Shown: one piece after another, positions 1-6,068 of the stretch | Layout: each line of letters opens with the position of its first letter | Numbering within the stretch: the stretch's first letter is position 1 | DNA from: Tardiphaga sp. | Lineage (GTDB): Bacteria; Pseudomonadota; Alphaproteobacteria; Rhizobiales; Xanthobacteraceae | Direction: 5' to 3' | NCBI GenBank assembly: GCA_028290765.1 | Contig: JAQGJF010000494.1 | Coordinates: forward strand, 1 to 6,068 | DNA length: 6,068 nt | Translations under genes and position numbers: made by a program | The notes under the pieces: generated by a model | The model's input: the letters and a program-made list of their open reading frames with translations, nothing else | Database searches by the model: none | Told to the model about the DNA's origin: nothing

Positions 1-1184
1 ACGAGCGGCGCTACCGGGTTTTCGCCGATCTCGAACGGATCGCGGGCCGGTTCCCGCATGCGGTGTGGCATTCCCCGAAGGGGCCGCGCAATGTCGTGAT
101 CTGGTGCTCCAATGATTACCTCGGGAATGGACAGCACACGAAGGTTGTTGGCGCCATGGTCGAAACCGCGACCCGGGTCTGTACCGGCGCCGGCGGCACC
201 CGCAATATCGCGGGCACCCATCATCCGCTGGTCCAGCTCGAGCAGGAACTGGCTGACCTCCACGGCAAGCAGGCGTCGCTGCTGTTCACCTCGGGGTATG
301 TCTCGAACCAGACCGGCATTGCCACCATCGGCAAATTGATCCCCAATTGCCTGATCCTGTCCGACGCGCTCAATCACAATTCGATGATCGAAGGCATCCG
401 GCAATCCGGTTGCGAGCGCCAGGTGTTTCGTCACAGCGACATGGCGCATCTGGAAGAGCTGTTGCGCGCGGCCGGTCCGGAGCGGCCGAAACTGATCGCC
501 TGCGAGAGCCTGTATTCGATGGACGGCGATATCGCGCCGCTGGCGAAGATCTGCGATCTCGCCGAACGCTACGGCGCCATGACCTATGTCGATGAAGTCC
601 ACGCGGTGGGCATGTACGGCCCGCGCGGCGGCGGCATCGCCGAGCGCGACGGCGTCATGCATCGCATCGACATTCTGGAAGGCACGCTGGCCAAGGCCTT
701 TGGATGCCTCGGCGGCTATATCGCAGGCTCCGCCGATATCATCGACGCGGTGCGCTCCTATGCCCCGGGATTCATTTTCACCACCGCGCTGCCGCCGGCG
801 ATCTGCTCCGCGGCGACCGCGGCGATCCGCCATCTCAAGACCTCGAACTGGGAACGTGAGCGCCATCAGGATCGCGCCGCCCGCGTCAAGGCGATCCTGA
901 CCGCGGCCGGACTGCCGGTGATGTCCAGCGAAACCCATATCGTTCCGGTATTCGTCGGCGACCCCGAACGCTGCAAGCAGGCCTGCGACATCCTGCTGGA
1001 AGAGCACGGCATCTACATCCAGCCGATCAATTACCCGACCGTGGCCAAGGGCACCGAACGGCTGCGGATCACACCCTCGCCCTATCACGAGGACGCCCTG
1101 ATCGATCATCTCGCCGAGGCGCTGCTGCAGGTGTGGGAACGCCTCGGCCTTCCGCTGCGGGCGCAATCCATGGCGGCGGAATAG
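1..1184 (+). CDS. hemA: 5-aminolevulinate synthase (HemA), 5'-truncated
   Basis: PLP-dependent enzyme condensing glycine with succinyl-CoA to 5-aminolevulinate, the first step of haem synthesis by the C4 (Shemin) route of alphaproteobacteria; cytosolic. The open frame runs in from the left edge (first full codon at 3, reading [20 protein letters not shown] before the GTG at 63), so that GTG is internal and the true start lies outside. About 393 residues are visible against roughly 405-410 in the family. Motifs seen: substrate-binding GGTRNIAGT near 192-218; DEVHAVG with the PLP-contacting Asp (591-593) and His (600-602); the PLP Schiff-base lysine in EGTLAKAFG (codon 693-695); and the carboxylate-binding Arg in RLRITPSP (codon 1065-1067). 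The stop is TAG at 1182-1184. Oddities: Asn, Thr and Cys at codons 126, 138 and 180, where I recall Met, Pro and Gly as usual. All catalytic residues are intact, so the enzyme is probably active. The family call is very secure; promoter and regulation lie outside the window. Confidence 0.97.
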   Translation, partial: ERRYRVFADLERIAGRFPHAVWHSPKGPRNVVIWCSNDYLGNGQHTKVVGAMVETATRVCTGAGGTRNIAGTHHPLVQLEQELADLHGKQASLLFTSGYVSNQTGIATIGKLIPNCLILSDALNHNSMIEGIRQSGCERQVFRHSDMAHLEELLRAAGPERPKLIACESLYSMDGDIAPLAKICDLAERYGAMTYVDEVHAVGMYGPRGGGIAERDGVMHRIDILEGTLAKAFGCLGGYIAGSADIIDAVRSYAPGFIFTTALPPAICSAATAAIRHLKTSNWERERHQDRAARVKAILTAAGLPVMSSETHIVPVFVGDPERCKQACDILLEEHGIYIQPINYPTVAKGTERLRITPSPYHEDALIDHLAEALLQVWERLGLPLRAQSMAAE

Positions 1185-1194
1185 GGCGTCTCCT

Positions 1195-1216
1195 TCGCCG
1201 GAACGCCTGCCGGCGA
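1195..1216 (+). terminator. GC-rich hairpin after hemA, possible weak terminator
   Basis: A perfect 7-bp inverted repeat, TCGCCGG (1195-1201) and CCGGCGA (1210-1216), with an 8-nt loop starts 11 nt after the hemA stop. Its position suits a 3'-end structure. No T-run follows, so it is not a canonical intrinsic terminator; it may stabilise the mRNA end, or be chance in GC-rich DNA. Confidence 0.3.
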
Positions 1217-1253
1217 CGCAGGACCTTCCCTCATTCCGCTGTTGATCGTGGAC

Positions 1254-1269
1254 CCTCCCGCAAGGGGGG
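1254..1269 (+). other. C/G-run hairpin with GCAA tetraloop
   Basis: CCCTCC-type left arm (1254-1259) pairs with GGGGGG (1264-1269) across a GCAA loop (1260-1263), giving six pairs including one G-U. GNRA tetraloops are stable RNA caps. It lies between hemA and the kinase gene and abuts an in-frame ATG at 1270. It could help end hemA transcripts or attenuate read-through. No T-run follows, and no function is shown by the sequence. The rest of the 1185-1386 gap holds a short dyad, GTCGC-TT-GCGAC (1314-1325), and no promoter I would defend. Confidence 0.3.
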
Positions 1270-1374
1270 ATGGGATCAGACCGCTACCGCATTCACCAAC
1301 ACGCCAAATCCCTGTCGCTTGCGACCTCGCAACGCGCTAGATTTCGCTGGCGGGTCTGGAACTTAGCCACCCGC

Positions 1375-1380
1375 AGGGAG
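1375..1380 (+). promoter_or_regulatory. Ribosome-binding site fixing the kinase start
   Basis: AGGGAG lies 6 nt before the ATG at 1387. This decides the start in favour of 1387 over the in-frame ATG at 1270, 39 codons upstream. That upstream ATG directly abuts a G-run with no spacer, and the peptide it would add is basic, low in hydrophobic residues and unlike this family. The first transmembrane helix begins just after Met1 of the 1387 start. Confidence 0.75.
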
Positions 1381-1386
1381 CAGGCG

Positions 1387-4300
1387 ATGCTGCACGATTT
1401 GGGCGTGATCGCAGCCGCATTCGGCTATATCGGGTTCCTGTTTTTCGTCGCCAGTTACGGCGACCGGCTGTCGCGTTCGCAACGCGGCCGCGGCGGCGCG
1501 CTGATCTATCCGCTGTCGCTGGCGATCTATTGCACGTCGTGGACGTTTTTCGGCTCGGTCGGCTTTGCCACCCGGACCTCGACCGATTTTCTCGCGATCT
1601 ATGTCGGCCCGATCCTGATGATCGCCTGCTTCACGCCGCTGCTGCGCCGGGTGATCCAGCTGGCTAAATCGCAGAACATCACCTCGATCGCCGACTTCAT
1701 CGCCGCGCGTTACGGCAAGAGCCAGGCGGTCGCTGCGACCGTCGCCTTGATCGCGATCGTCGGCTCGGTTCCCTATATCGCCTTGCAGCTCAAAGCGGTG
1801 GCGTCGTCGCTGGAGACCATTCTCGGCGAAGACCAGGCCATCGCCAACATCCCCATCGTCGGCAACATCGCGCTGATCGTCACCATGGCGATGGCGGCGT
1901 TCGCGATATTGTTCGGGACCCGCCAGACCGACGCCACCGAACACCAGCACGGCCTGATGCTCGCGGTCGCGACCGAATCGATCGTGAAGCTGGTCGCCTT
2001 CATCGCCGCCGGCGCCTTCGTGACGTTCTGGATGTTCAGCCCGGTCGAACTGTTCGAACGGGCCATGAAGACGCCGGAGGCGGTCCGCGCCATCAACTAC
2101 ACGCCGTCGCTCGGCAATTTCCTGACCATGACGCTGTTGTCGTTCTGCGCAATCATGCTGCTGCCGCGGCAGTTTCACGTCAGCGTGGTGGAGAACTCCA
2201 ACGACGCGGAAGTCGGACGCGCGCGCTGGCTGTTTCCGCTGTATCTGGTCGTCATCAACATCTTCGTGATTCCGATCGCGATCGCGGGCCTCATCACCTT
2301 CCCGTTCGGCGCTGTCGACAGCGACATGTTCGTGCTGGCGTTGCCGATCGAGGCCGATTCGACGCTGCTCAGCGTCGCGGTTTTCATCGGCGGCCTTTCC
2401 GCGGCGACCGCCATGGTCATCGTCGAATGCGTCGCGCTCGCCATCATGGTCTCCAACGATATCGTGATGCCGCTGGTTTTGCAGCGCAATCCGGAATCGC
2501 GCATCGGCCGCAAGGACTTCGGCAATTTTCTGCTCAAGGTTCGCCGCATCGCGATCTTCGCCATCATGGTGATGGCGTATCTGTACTTCCGCGCGCTGGG
2601 CAACACCCAACTGGCCGCGATCGGGCTATTGTCCTTTGCGGCGATCGCGCAGTTCGCGCCGGCGTTTTTCGGCGGCCTGATCTGGCGCCGCGCCACCGCG
2701 CGCGGCGCCATCGGCGGCATGCTGGTCGGCTTCGCCACCTGGGCCTATACGCTGTTCATTCCAAGCTTCCTGGACGGCAACACCGTGGGCATGATGCTTC
2801 TTGCGCATGGCCCGTTCGGCATCGAGGCGCTGCGCCCGCAAGAACTGTTCGGCACCGATCTGCCGCCGCTGATGCATGGCGTGCTGTGGAGCCTGTCGCT
2901 GAACATCCTGACCTATGTCGCGCTGTCGCTGTGGCGTCAGCCGTCGTCGATCGAGCGGGTCCAGGCCGACGTGTTCGTGCCGAATGCACTGGCGCCGATG
3001 GCGCCGACATTCCGGCGCTGGCGCACCACCGTGACGGTGCAGGACATTCTCGGCACGGTCACGCAATATCTCGGCCCCGAACGGACCCGCGAATCATTCG
3101 AAGCCTTCGCGGCCAGCCACCGCGTCACCCTCGACCCGTTGGCGCCGGCCGACTTCGAGCTGCTGCAGCACGCCGAACATCTGATCGCATCCTCGATCGG
3201 CGCGGCCTCCTCGCGCCTGGTGCTGTCGCTGTTGCTGCGCAAGCGCACCGTCTCGGCCAAGGCGGCGCTGAAATTGCTCGATGATTCGCATGCCGCGCTG
3301 CATTTCAACCGCGAAATCCTGCAGACCGCGCTGAATCATGTGCGGCAGGGCATTGCGGTGTTCAATCCGGACCTGCAGCTGATCTGCTCCAACCGGCAAT
3401 TCGGGGAAATCCTCGGCCTGCCGCCGCACATCGTTCAGATCGGCATTCCGCTGCGGGAGATCCTGGAATTCATCGGCGCCACCAGTCCGCCATCCTTCGG
3501 CAGTTCCGAAAGCCAGACGCAGATGCGCCTCGCCGCCTATACCACCGAGGGCGAGCCTTACCTCGAGCGGCTGACGGACCGGCAGATCGTCATCGAGGTC
3601 CGCGCCAATCGCATGCCCGACGGTGGAATGGTCATCACCTTCTCCGACGTGACGCCGAGCTTCGAGGCGGCGGAAGCGCTGGAGCGCGCCAACGCCACGC
3701 TTGAAAAGCGCGTCCGCGACCGCACCGAGGAACTGACCCGGCTTAACTCCGAACTCGCGCAGGCCAAGAGCACCGCGGAGGACGCCAATATATCGAAGAC
3801 GCGTTTTCTGGCCGCGGCCAGCCACGACATCCTGCAGCCGTTGAATGCGGCGCGGCTGTACGTCACCAGCCTGGTGGAGCGCCAGACCGGCGGCGAGGAC
3901 GCGCGGCTGGTCGAGAATATCGACGATTCACTGGAGGCCATCGAGGAAATCCTCGGCGCATTGCTCGACATCTCGCGGCTCGACGCCGGCGCCATGATGC
4001 CGTCGATCACCGGCTTCCGCATCGGCGACCTGATGCGTTCGCTGGAAATCGAATACGCGCCGATCGCGCGCGCCAGAGGGGTCAGACTGGCCTTTGTGCC
4101 CTGCTCATTGCCGGTCGAGTCCGACCGGCTGCTGCTGCGCCGCCTGCTGCAGAACCTGATTTCCAACGCGATCAAATACACCCCGCACGGCCACGTGCTG
4201 GTCGGCTGCCGCCGCCGCGGCCAGGCGCTGCAGATCGGCGTCTACGATACCGGCGTCGGCATCCCGATCCTGAAGCGAAGCGAAATCTTCAAGGAATTCC

Positions 4301-4896
4301 ATCGCCTCGAACAAGGCGCCCGGATTGCGCGCGGTCTCGGGCTCGGTCTTTCGATCGTGAAGCGCCTCGCGCATGTGCTCAACCACGGCATTGCGCTGGA
4401 CTCCAACCGCAGCGGCGGTTCGTTTTTCTCCGTGACCGTTCCGGTCGCCAAGGCGATCAACCACACCACCGCGGTGACCAGTTCGACGCCGCTGTCCAAG
4501 GCGCCGATGAGCGGCACCCTGATCGTCTGCATCGAGAACGACGCGACCATTCTGGACGGCATGAAGACCCTGTTGACGGCCTGGGACGCCAAGGTCATCG
4601 CGGTGGCCGATCCGGAAGCGGCGATCGAAGCGATCGAGGCCGCCGGAGAGCGCGTGACCGGTCTGTTGGTCGATTACCATCTCGACCGCGGCAACGGCAT
4701 TGCCGCGATCCGTGACATTCGCCGCCGCTTCGGACAAAACCTGCCGGCGATCCTGATTACGGCCGATCGCAGCCCGCATGTCCGGGTCGCGGCGCGGCTG
4801 GAAAAAGTCGCGGTGCTCAACAAGCCGGTGAAACCCGCGTCACTACGCGCGTTGTTGGGTCAGTGGCGCACCCAGCAGATGGTGGCGGCAGAGTAG
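1387..4896 (+). CDS. SSS-STAC-PAS hybrid histidine kinase/response regulator, CrbS/MxtR (NahK/ErcS) type
   Basis: Inner-membrane hybrid sensor kinase of 1169 residues. Residues 1-517 form a sodium:solute symporter (SLC5-like) domain with about 13 hydrophobic helices, including the GTRQTDATEHQHG segment (177-189) and GGLSAATAM (335-343) in the helix that carries Na+-site Ser/Thr in PutP-type transporters. A STAC linker follows (about 545-640), then PAS (about 645-755), a charged coiled coil (about 756-800), HisKA with phospho-acceptor His813 in ASHDILQPL, and HATPase with N box NLISNAIKYT (923-932), G1 DTGVGIP (954-960) and G2 GLGLGLS (983-989). The C-terminal receiver (about 1043-1160) has Asp1096, Thr1125, Lys1146 and acidic residues Glu1050/Asp1052. 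The order matches CrbS/MxtR-family kinases, which control acetate or small-carbon use; the signal sensed or transported here is unknown. There is no HPt domain, so the receiver may be a phosphate sink or act through a separate HPt. The likely partner is the convergent LuxR-type regulator at 5065-5730. Architecture is certain; the pathway is inferred. Confidence 0.93.
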   Translation: MLHDLGVIAAAFGYIGFLFFVASYGDRLSRSQRGRGGALIYPLSLAIYCTSWTFFGSVGFATRTSTDFLAIYVGPILMIACFTPLLRRVIQLAKSQNITSIADFIAARYGKSQAVAATVALIAIVGSVPYIALQLKAVASSLETILGEDQAIANIPIVGNIALIVTMAMAAFAILFGTRQTDATEHQHGLMLAVATESIVKLVAFIAAGAFVTFWMFSPVELFERAMKTPEAVRAINYTPSLGNFLTMTLLSFCAIMLLPRQFHVSVVENSNDAEVGRARWLFPLYLVVINIFVIPIAIAGLITFPFGAVDSDMFVLALPIEADSTLLSVAVFIGGLSAATAMVIVECVALAIMVSNDIVMPLVLQRNPESRIGRKDFGNFLLKVRRIAIFAIMVMAYLYFRALGNTQLAAIGLLSFAAIAQFAPAFFGGLIWRRATARGAIGGMLVGFATWAYTLFIPSFLDGNTVGMMLLAHGPFGIEALRPQELFGTDLPPLMHGVLWSLSLNILTYVALSLWRQPSSIERVQADVFVPNALAPMAPTFRRWRTTVTVQDILGTVTQYLGPERTRESFEAFAASHRVTLDPLAPADFELLQHAEHLIASSIGAASSRLVLSLLLRKRTVSAKAALKLLDDSHAALHFNREILQTALNHVRQGIAVFNPDLQLICSNRQFGEILGLPPHIVQIGIPLREILEFIGATSPPSFGSSESQTQMRLAAYTTEGEPYLERLTDRQIVIEVRANRMPDGGMVITFSDVTPSFEAAEALERANATLEKRVRDRTEELTRLNSELAQAKSTAEDANISKTRFLAAASHDILQPLNAARLYVTSLVERQTGGEDARLVENIDDSLEAIEEILGALLDISRLDAGAMMPSITGFRIGDLMRSLEIEYAPIARARGVRLAFVPCSLPVESDRLLLRRLLQNLISNAIKYTPHGHVLVGCRRRGQALQIGVYDTGVGIPILKRSEIFKEFHRLEQGARIARGLGLGLSIVKRLAHVLNHGIALDSNRSGGSFFSVTVPVAKAINHTTAVTSSTPLSKAPMSGTLIVCIENDATILDGMKTLLTAWDAKVIAVADPEAAIEAIEAAGERVTGLLVDYHLDRGNGIAAIRDIRRRFGQNLPAILITADRSPHVRVAARLEKVAVLNKPVKPASLRALLGQWRTQQMVAAE

Positions 4897-4910
4897 GCAC
4901 GGACCATGCC

Positions 4911-5024
4911 GACCTCATCCTGAGGAGCATCGCGAAGCGATGCGTCTCGAAGGATGGCTACGAGTCCGTGCATTGCGGCCATCCTTCGAGACGCGCGCAA
5001 GAGCGCGCTCCTCAGGATGAGGTC
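4911..5024. repeat. Nested palindromic intergenic repeat with cloverleaf fold
   Basis: A 114-nt element between two convergent genes. The outer arms are a perfect 18-bp inverted repeat (4911-4928 and 5007-5024). Inside lie three hairpins: GCATCGC-GAA-GCGATGC (4927-4943); a perfect 17-bp stem (4942-4958 with 4978-4994) around a 19-nt loop; and GCGCGC-AAGA-GCGCGC (4993-5008). Adjacent stems share one or two bases. Together they fold as a closed multi-arm junction, on either strand. Each outer arm is itself a small palindrome (CCTCA-TCC-TGAGG left, CCTCA-GGA-TGAGG right). From memory, elements with this CCTCATCCTGAGGAGC wording recur between genes in Bradyrhizobium and relatives; copy number cannot be seen here. 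Lying tail to tail between two genes, it may act as a two-way transcription stop or 3'-end stabiliser. It is too short to encode a transposase. Confidence 0.9.
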
Positions 5025-5036
5025 CGTAGTCTTTAC

Positions 5037-5056
5037 GCGCTCCTCGGGATGAGGCC
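5037..5056. repeat. Extra, slightly diverged copy of the repeat's outer arm
   Basis: Bases 5037-5056 repeat 5005-5024 directly with 18 of 20 identities (differences at 5046 and 5055), offset by 32 bp. The copy sits just outside the element, 8 nt beyond the regulator's stop. It can pair with the left arm 4911-4928 in place of the regular right arm, with one mismatch and one G-U pair. It may be the remnant of a second element or a partial duplication. Confidence 0.85.
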
Positions 5057-5064
5057 TTTGTCAA

Positions 5065-5730
5065 TCAAGCGTTGGGCCGCCATTGGTCGCCGGCGATTTT
5101 CGCCGCGGCGATGACGGCCTGGGTGCGGCTTTCGACACCGAGTTTCTGCAGGATCGCCGACACATGCGCCTTGATGGTGGCTTCCGAGACGCCGAGCTCA
5201 TAGGCGATCTGCTTGTTGAGCAGGCCCTGCGACAACATCATCAGCACGCGAACCTGCTGCGGGGTCAGCGTCACCAGGCGGTCGCGCAGGCGCGTCATTT
5301 CCGGATCGCCGGCGGCTGACAGATCGATATCGGGCGGGATCCAGACGTCGCCATCCATGACTTTCGCGATGGCATCGCGGAGCGTATCGACCCCGAACCG
5401 CTTCGGGATAAATCCCGATGCGCCGAAATCCACCGATCGACGGATCGTTCCGACATCGTCGCTGGCGGAAACGATCACGACGGGGATCGCCGGATATTGC
5501 GCCCGCAGATAAATCAGGCCGGAGAAACCCGAGATCCCCGGCATGGTCAGATCGAGCAGGATCAAATCAACGTCGGAATCCTGTTCCAGCAGCGCGGTGA
5601 GATCGTCGAACGACCCGGCCTCGCTGATGACGGCCGAACTCACAACGCTCGCCACCGCCTGCCGCAACGCGTCGCGGAACAAGGGATGGTCATCGGCGAT
5701 GACGAGATGGGTATTGGCAGCGGTCGTCAT
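5065..5730 (-). CDS. NarL/FixJ-family response regulator (LuxR HTH), CrbR/ErdR-like
   Basis: Cytosolic DNA-binding response regulator of 221 residues, a usual length for the family. The N-terminal receiver (about 7-125) has acidic pair Asp13/Asp14 in IADDHPLFRDA, phospho-acceptor Asp60 in LILLDLTMPG, switch Ser88 in VVIVSAS, and Lys110. The C-terminal LuxR-type helix-turn-helix (about 154-212) reads LTPQQVRVL, then NKQIAYELGVSEATIKAHVSAIL, then LGVESRTQAV. The wording IADDHPLFRDA, IPVVIVSA, NKQIAYEL and TIKAHVSAIL is close to what I recall of ErdR/CrbR (also called AgmR/EraR-like), the partners of SSS-domain kinases. The ATG (complement of 5728-5730) is the only start that keeps the whole receiver; its ribosome-binding site is weak (GAGAAA, complement of 5734-5739). 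It is convergent with the hybrid kinase and divergent from the gene starting at 6050. A role in phosphorylation-dependent activation of carbon-use genes is inferred by family. Confidence 0.94.
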   Translation of the reverse strand: MTTAANTHLVIADDHPLFRDALRQAVASVVSSAVISEAGSFDDLTALLEQDSDVDLILLDLTMPGISGFSGLIYLRAQYPAIPVVIVSASDDVGTIRRSVDFGASGFIPKRFGVDTLRDAIAKVMDGDVWIPPDIDLSAAGDPEMTRLRDRLVTLTPQQVRVLMMLSQGLLNKQIAYELGVSEATIKAHVSAILQKLGVESRTQAVIAAAKIAGDQWRPNA

Positions 5731-5873
5731 TGATTTCTCGCAAAGGGCCTGCGGCCGACCCGTGATCGCTTTGTCCCTTGCCGGGGCGTCACGTGCAAGC
5801 GCGCAATCCTATCACATCTCAAAGCAGTTAACCCGCTTGGTTGTGCGCTGCAATACGGAGCGAGTCGGTCGCA

Positions 5874-5887
5874 TTGATTCAGCGCAA
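5874..5887 (+). promoter_or_regulatory. Candidate FixK/FNR-type box
   Basis: TTGATTCAGCGCAA fits the TTG(A/C)-N6-(T/G)CAA pattern of Bradyrhizobium FixK2 sites, although the left half-site (TTGAT) is better than the right (CGCAA against ATCAA). Its centre is 144 bp from the regulator's ATG and about 170 bp from the ATG at 6050, so it could serve either gene. No good -10 sits at the expected distance for an activator at -41.5, so it may be chance. Confidence 0.27.
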
Positions 5888-6035
5888 GGAATGTCCCGGC
5901 CGTTTTGTGGAACAAGCCCGCAAAAGGCCAAAAGTCGTATTGGGGCGGGTTTCACTGGGATGTTACCGTGAACCTGGAGCCTGCGCTCAATCCGGCCAAG
6001 ATCGGCGTGCGGGCAAGCTTTGCATCAATGCTTTC

Positions 6036-6041
6036 GGGGAG
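6036..6041 (+). promoter_or_regulatory. Ribosome-binding site of the truncated gene at 6050
   Basis: GGGGAG lies 8 nt upstream of the ATG at 6050, a good Shine-Dalgarno match at suitable spacing. It supports a real translation start at 6050 rather than at the in-frame ATG three codons later (6059). Confidence 0.6.
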
Positions 6042-6049
6042 CGAACCAA

Positions 6050-6068
6050 ATGTCTACAATGACTGCAA
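6050..6068 (+). CDS. Start of an unidentified gene, cut by the right edge
   Basis: Six codons are visible (MSTMTA) behind a good ribosome-binding site. The product cannot be identified from them. The gene is transcribed away from the LuxR-type regulator across a 319-nt shared upstream region, an arrangement often seen between a regulator and its target. The first residues do not match the N-terminus I would expect of acetyl-CoA synthetase, the classical target of CrbR-type regulators, but six residues cannot exclude much. Confidence 0.5.

Larger units (their letters stand above)
5731..6049. other. Divergent intergenic region, probable two-way promoter area
   Basis: This 319-nt gap lies between the regulator (leftward) and the gene beginning at 6050 (rightward), so it must hold promoters for both. 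No reading frame here looks like a gene; the short frames crossing it have no recognisable motif and end or start inside neighbours. Apart from the FixK-like dyad at 5874-5887 and the ribosome-binding site at 6036, no clear -35/-10 pair, sigma-54 site or terminator could be assigned by eye. AT content is locally higher than in the flanking genes, as expected of regulatory DNA. Confidence 0.6.

Noticed and set aside
63..65. GTG as the start of hemA
   Set aside because: The same frame continues upstream to the window edge with family-typical residues ([20 protein letters not shown]), so the GTG is internal.
1270..1386. In-frame upstream ATG extending the kinase by 39 residues
   Set aside because: The G-run abuts the ATG without a spacer, the added peptide is not membrane-like or family-like, and the ATG at 1387 has AGGGAG at proper spacing right before the first transmembrane helix.
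1363..2610. Long open frame of 415 codons on the minus strand inside the kinase gene
   Set aside because: Its translation is a low-complexity run of Arg, Asp, His, Glu and Gln, as produced opposite a GC-rich membrane-protein gene; no domain or ribosome-binding site was seen.
4911..5056. CRISPR array or insertion sequence
   Set aside because: The repeats are inverted and nested instead of regularly spaced direct repeats, and there is no transposase gene or room for one.
4863..5114. Open frame of 83 codons through the palindromic repeat
   Set aside because: It starts inside the kinase gene, crosses the inverted repeat and ends inside the convergent regulator; its content is dictated by the repeat.
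5841..5853. TTG-N7-CAA near-palindrome as a second FixK-like box
   Set aside because: The spacing is one base short and only the outer three bases on each side are symmetric.
5907..5922. Possible sigma-54 promoter (TGGAAC...CGCA)
   Set aside because: The GG and GC elements are 9 nt apart instead of 10 and the rest of the consensus is poor.
5543..5971. Open frame of 142 codons on the plus strand across the regulator's 5' end
   Set aside because: It overlaps the well-supported regulator on the opposite strand and runs through the promoter region; its translation has no recognisable motif.

Overview
The window is GC-rich and looks chromosomal. It most resembles a Bradyrhizobium/Rhodopseudomonas-type alphaproteobacterium (Nitrobacteraceae). 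Three things point there: an alphaproteobacterial C4-pathway 5-aminolevulinate synthase with the wording typical of that group, a nested palindromic intergenic repeat of the CCTCATCCTGAGGAGC type that I recall as common in these genomes, and overall codon use. The assignment rests on recognition by eye, not on a search.

Layout. (1) 1-1184, + strand: hemA, 5-aminolevulinate synthase, missing about 15 N-terminal residues off the left edge. (2) 1185-1386: a 202-nt gap with two short GC-rich hairpins and no convincing promoter. (3) 1387-4896, + strand: a 1169-residue hybrid sensor kinase. It joins a 13-helix sodium:solute symporter (SSS/SLC5) domain to STAC, PAS, coiled coil, HisKA, HATPase and a C-terminal receiver. 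(4) 4897-5064: a convergent intergenic gap almost filled by a 114-nt nested inverted repeat able to fold as a cloverleaf, plus an extra third copy of its outer arm. (5) 5065-5730, - strand: a NarL/FixJ (LuxR-HTH) response regulator. (6) 5731-6049: a 319-nt divergent intergenic region with one FixK-like dyad. (7) 6050 to the right edge, + strand: the first six codons of another gene behind a good ribosome-binding site.

How the genes may work together. The SSS-STAC-PAS-kinase-REC protein and the LuxR-type regulator look like an alphaproteobacterial version of the CrbS/CrbR (MxtR/ErdR) family, which in gammaproteobacteria controls acetyl-CoA synthetase and acetate use. The kinase and regulator genes face each other tail to tail across the repeat. 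The regulator shares its upstream region with the truncated gene at 6050, which is therefore a candidate local target. No acetyl-CoA synthetase gene is visible. hemA is co-directional with the kinase, but the 202-nt gap gives no strong reason to call them an operon.

No mobile element, CRISPR array, tRNA or rRNA was seen. The least ordinary signals are the cloverleaf repeat with its spare arm, three unusual residues near the N-terminus of HemA, and the transporter-kinase fusion with its unlinked partner regulator.
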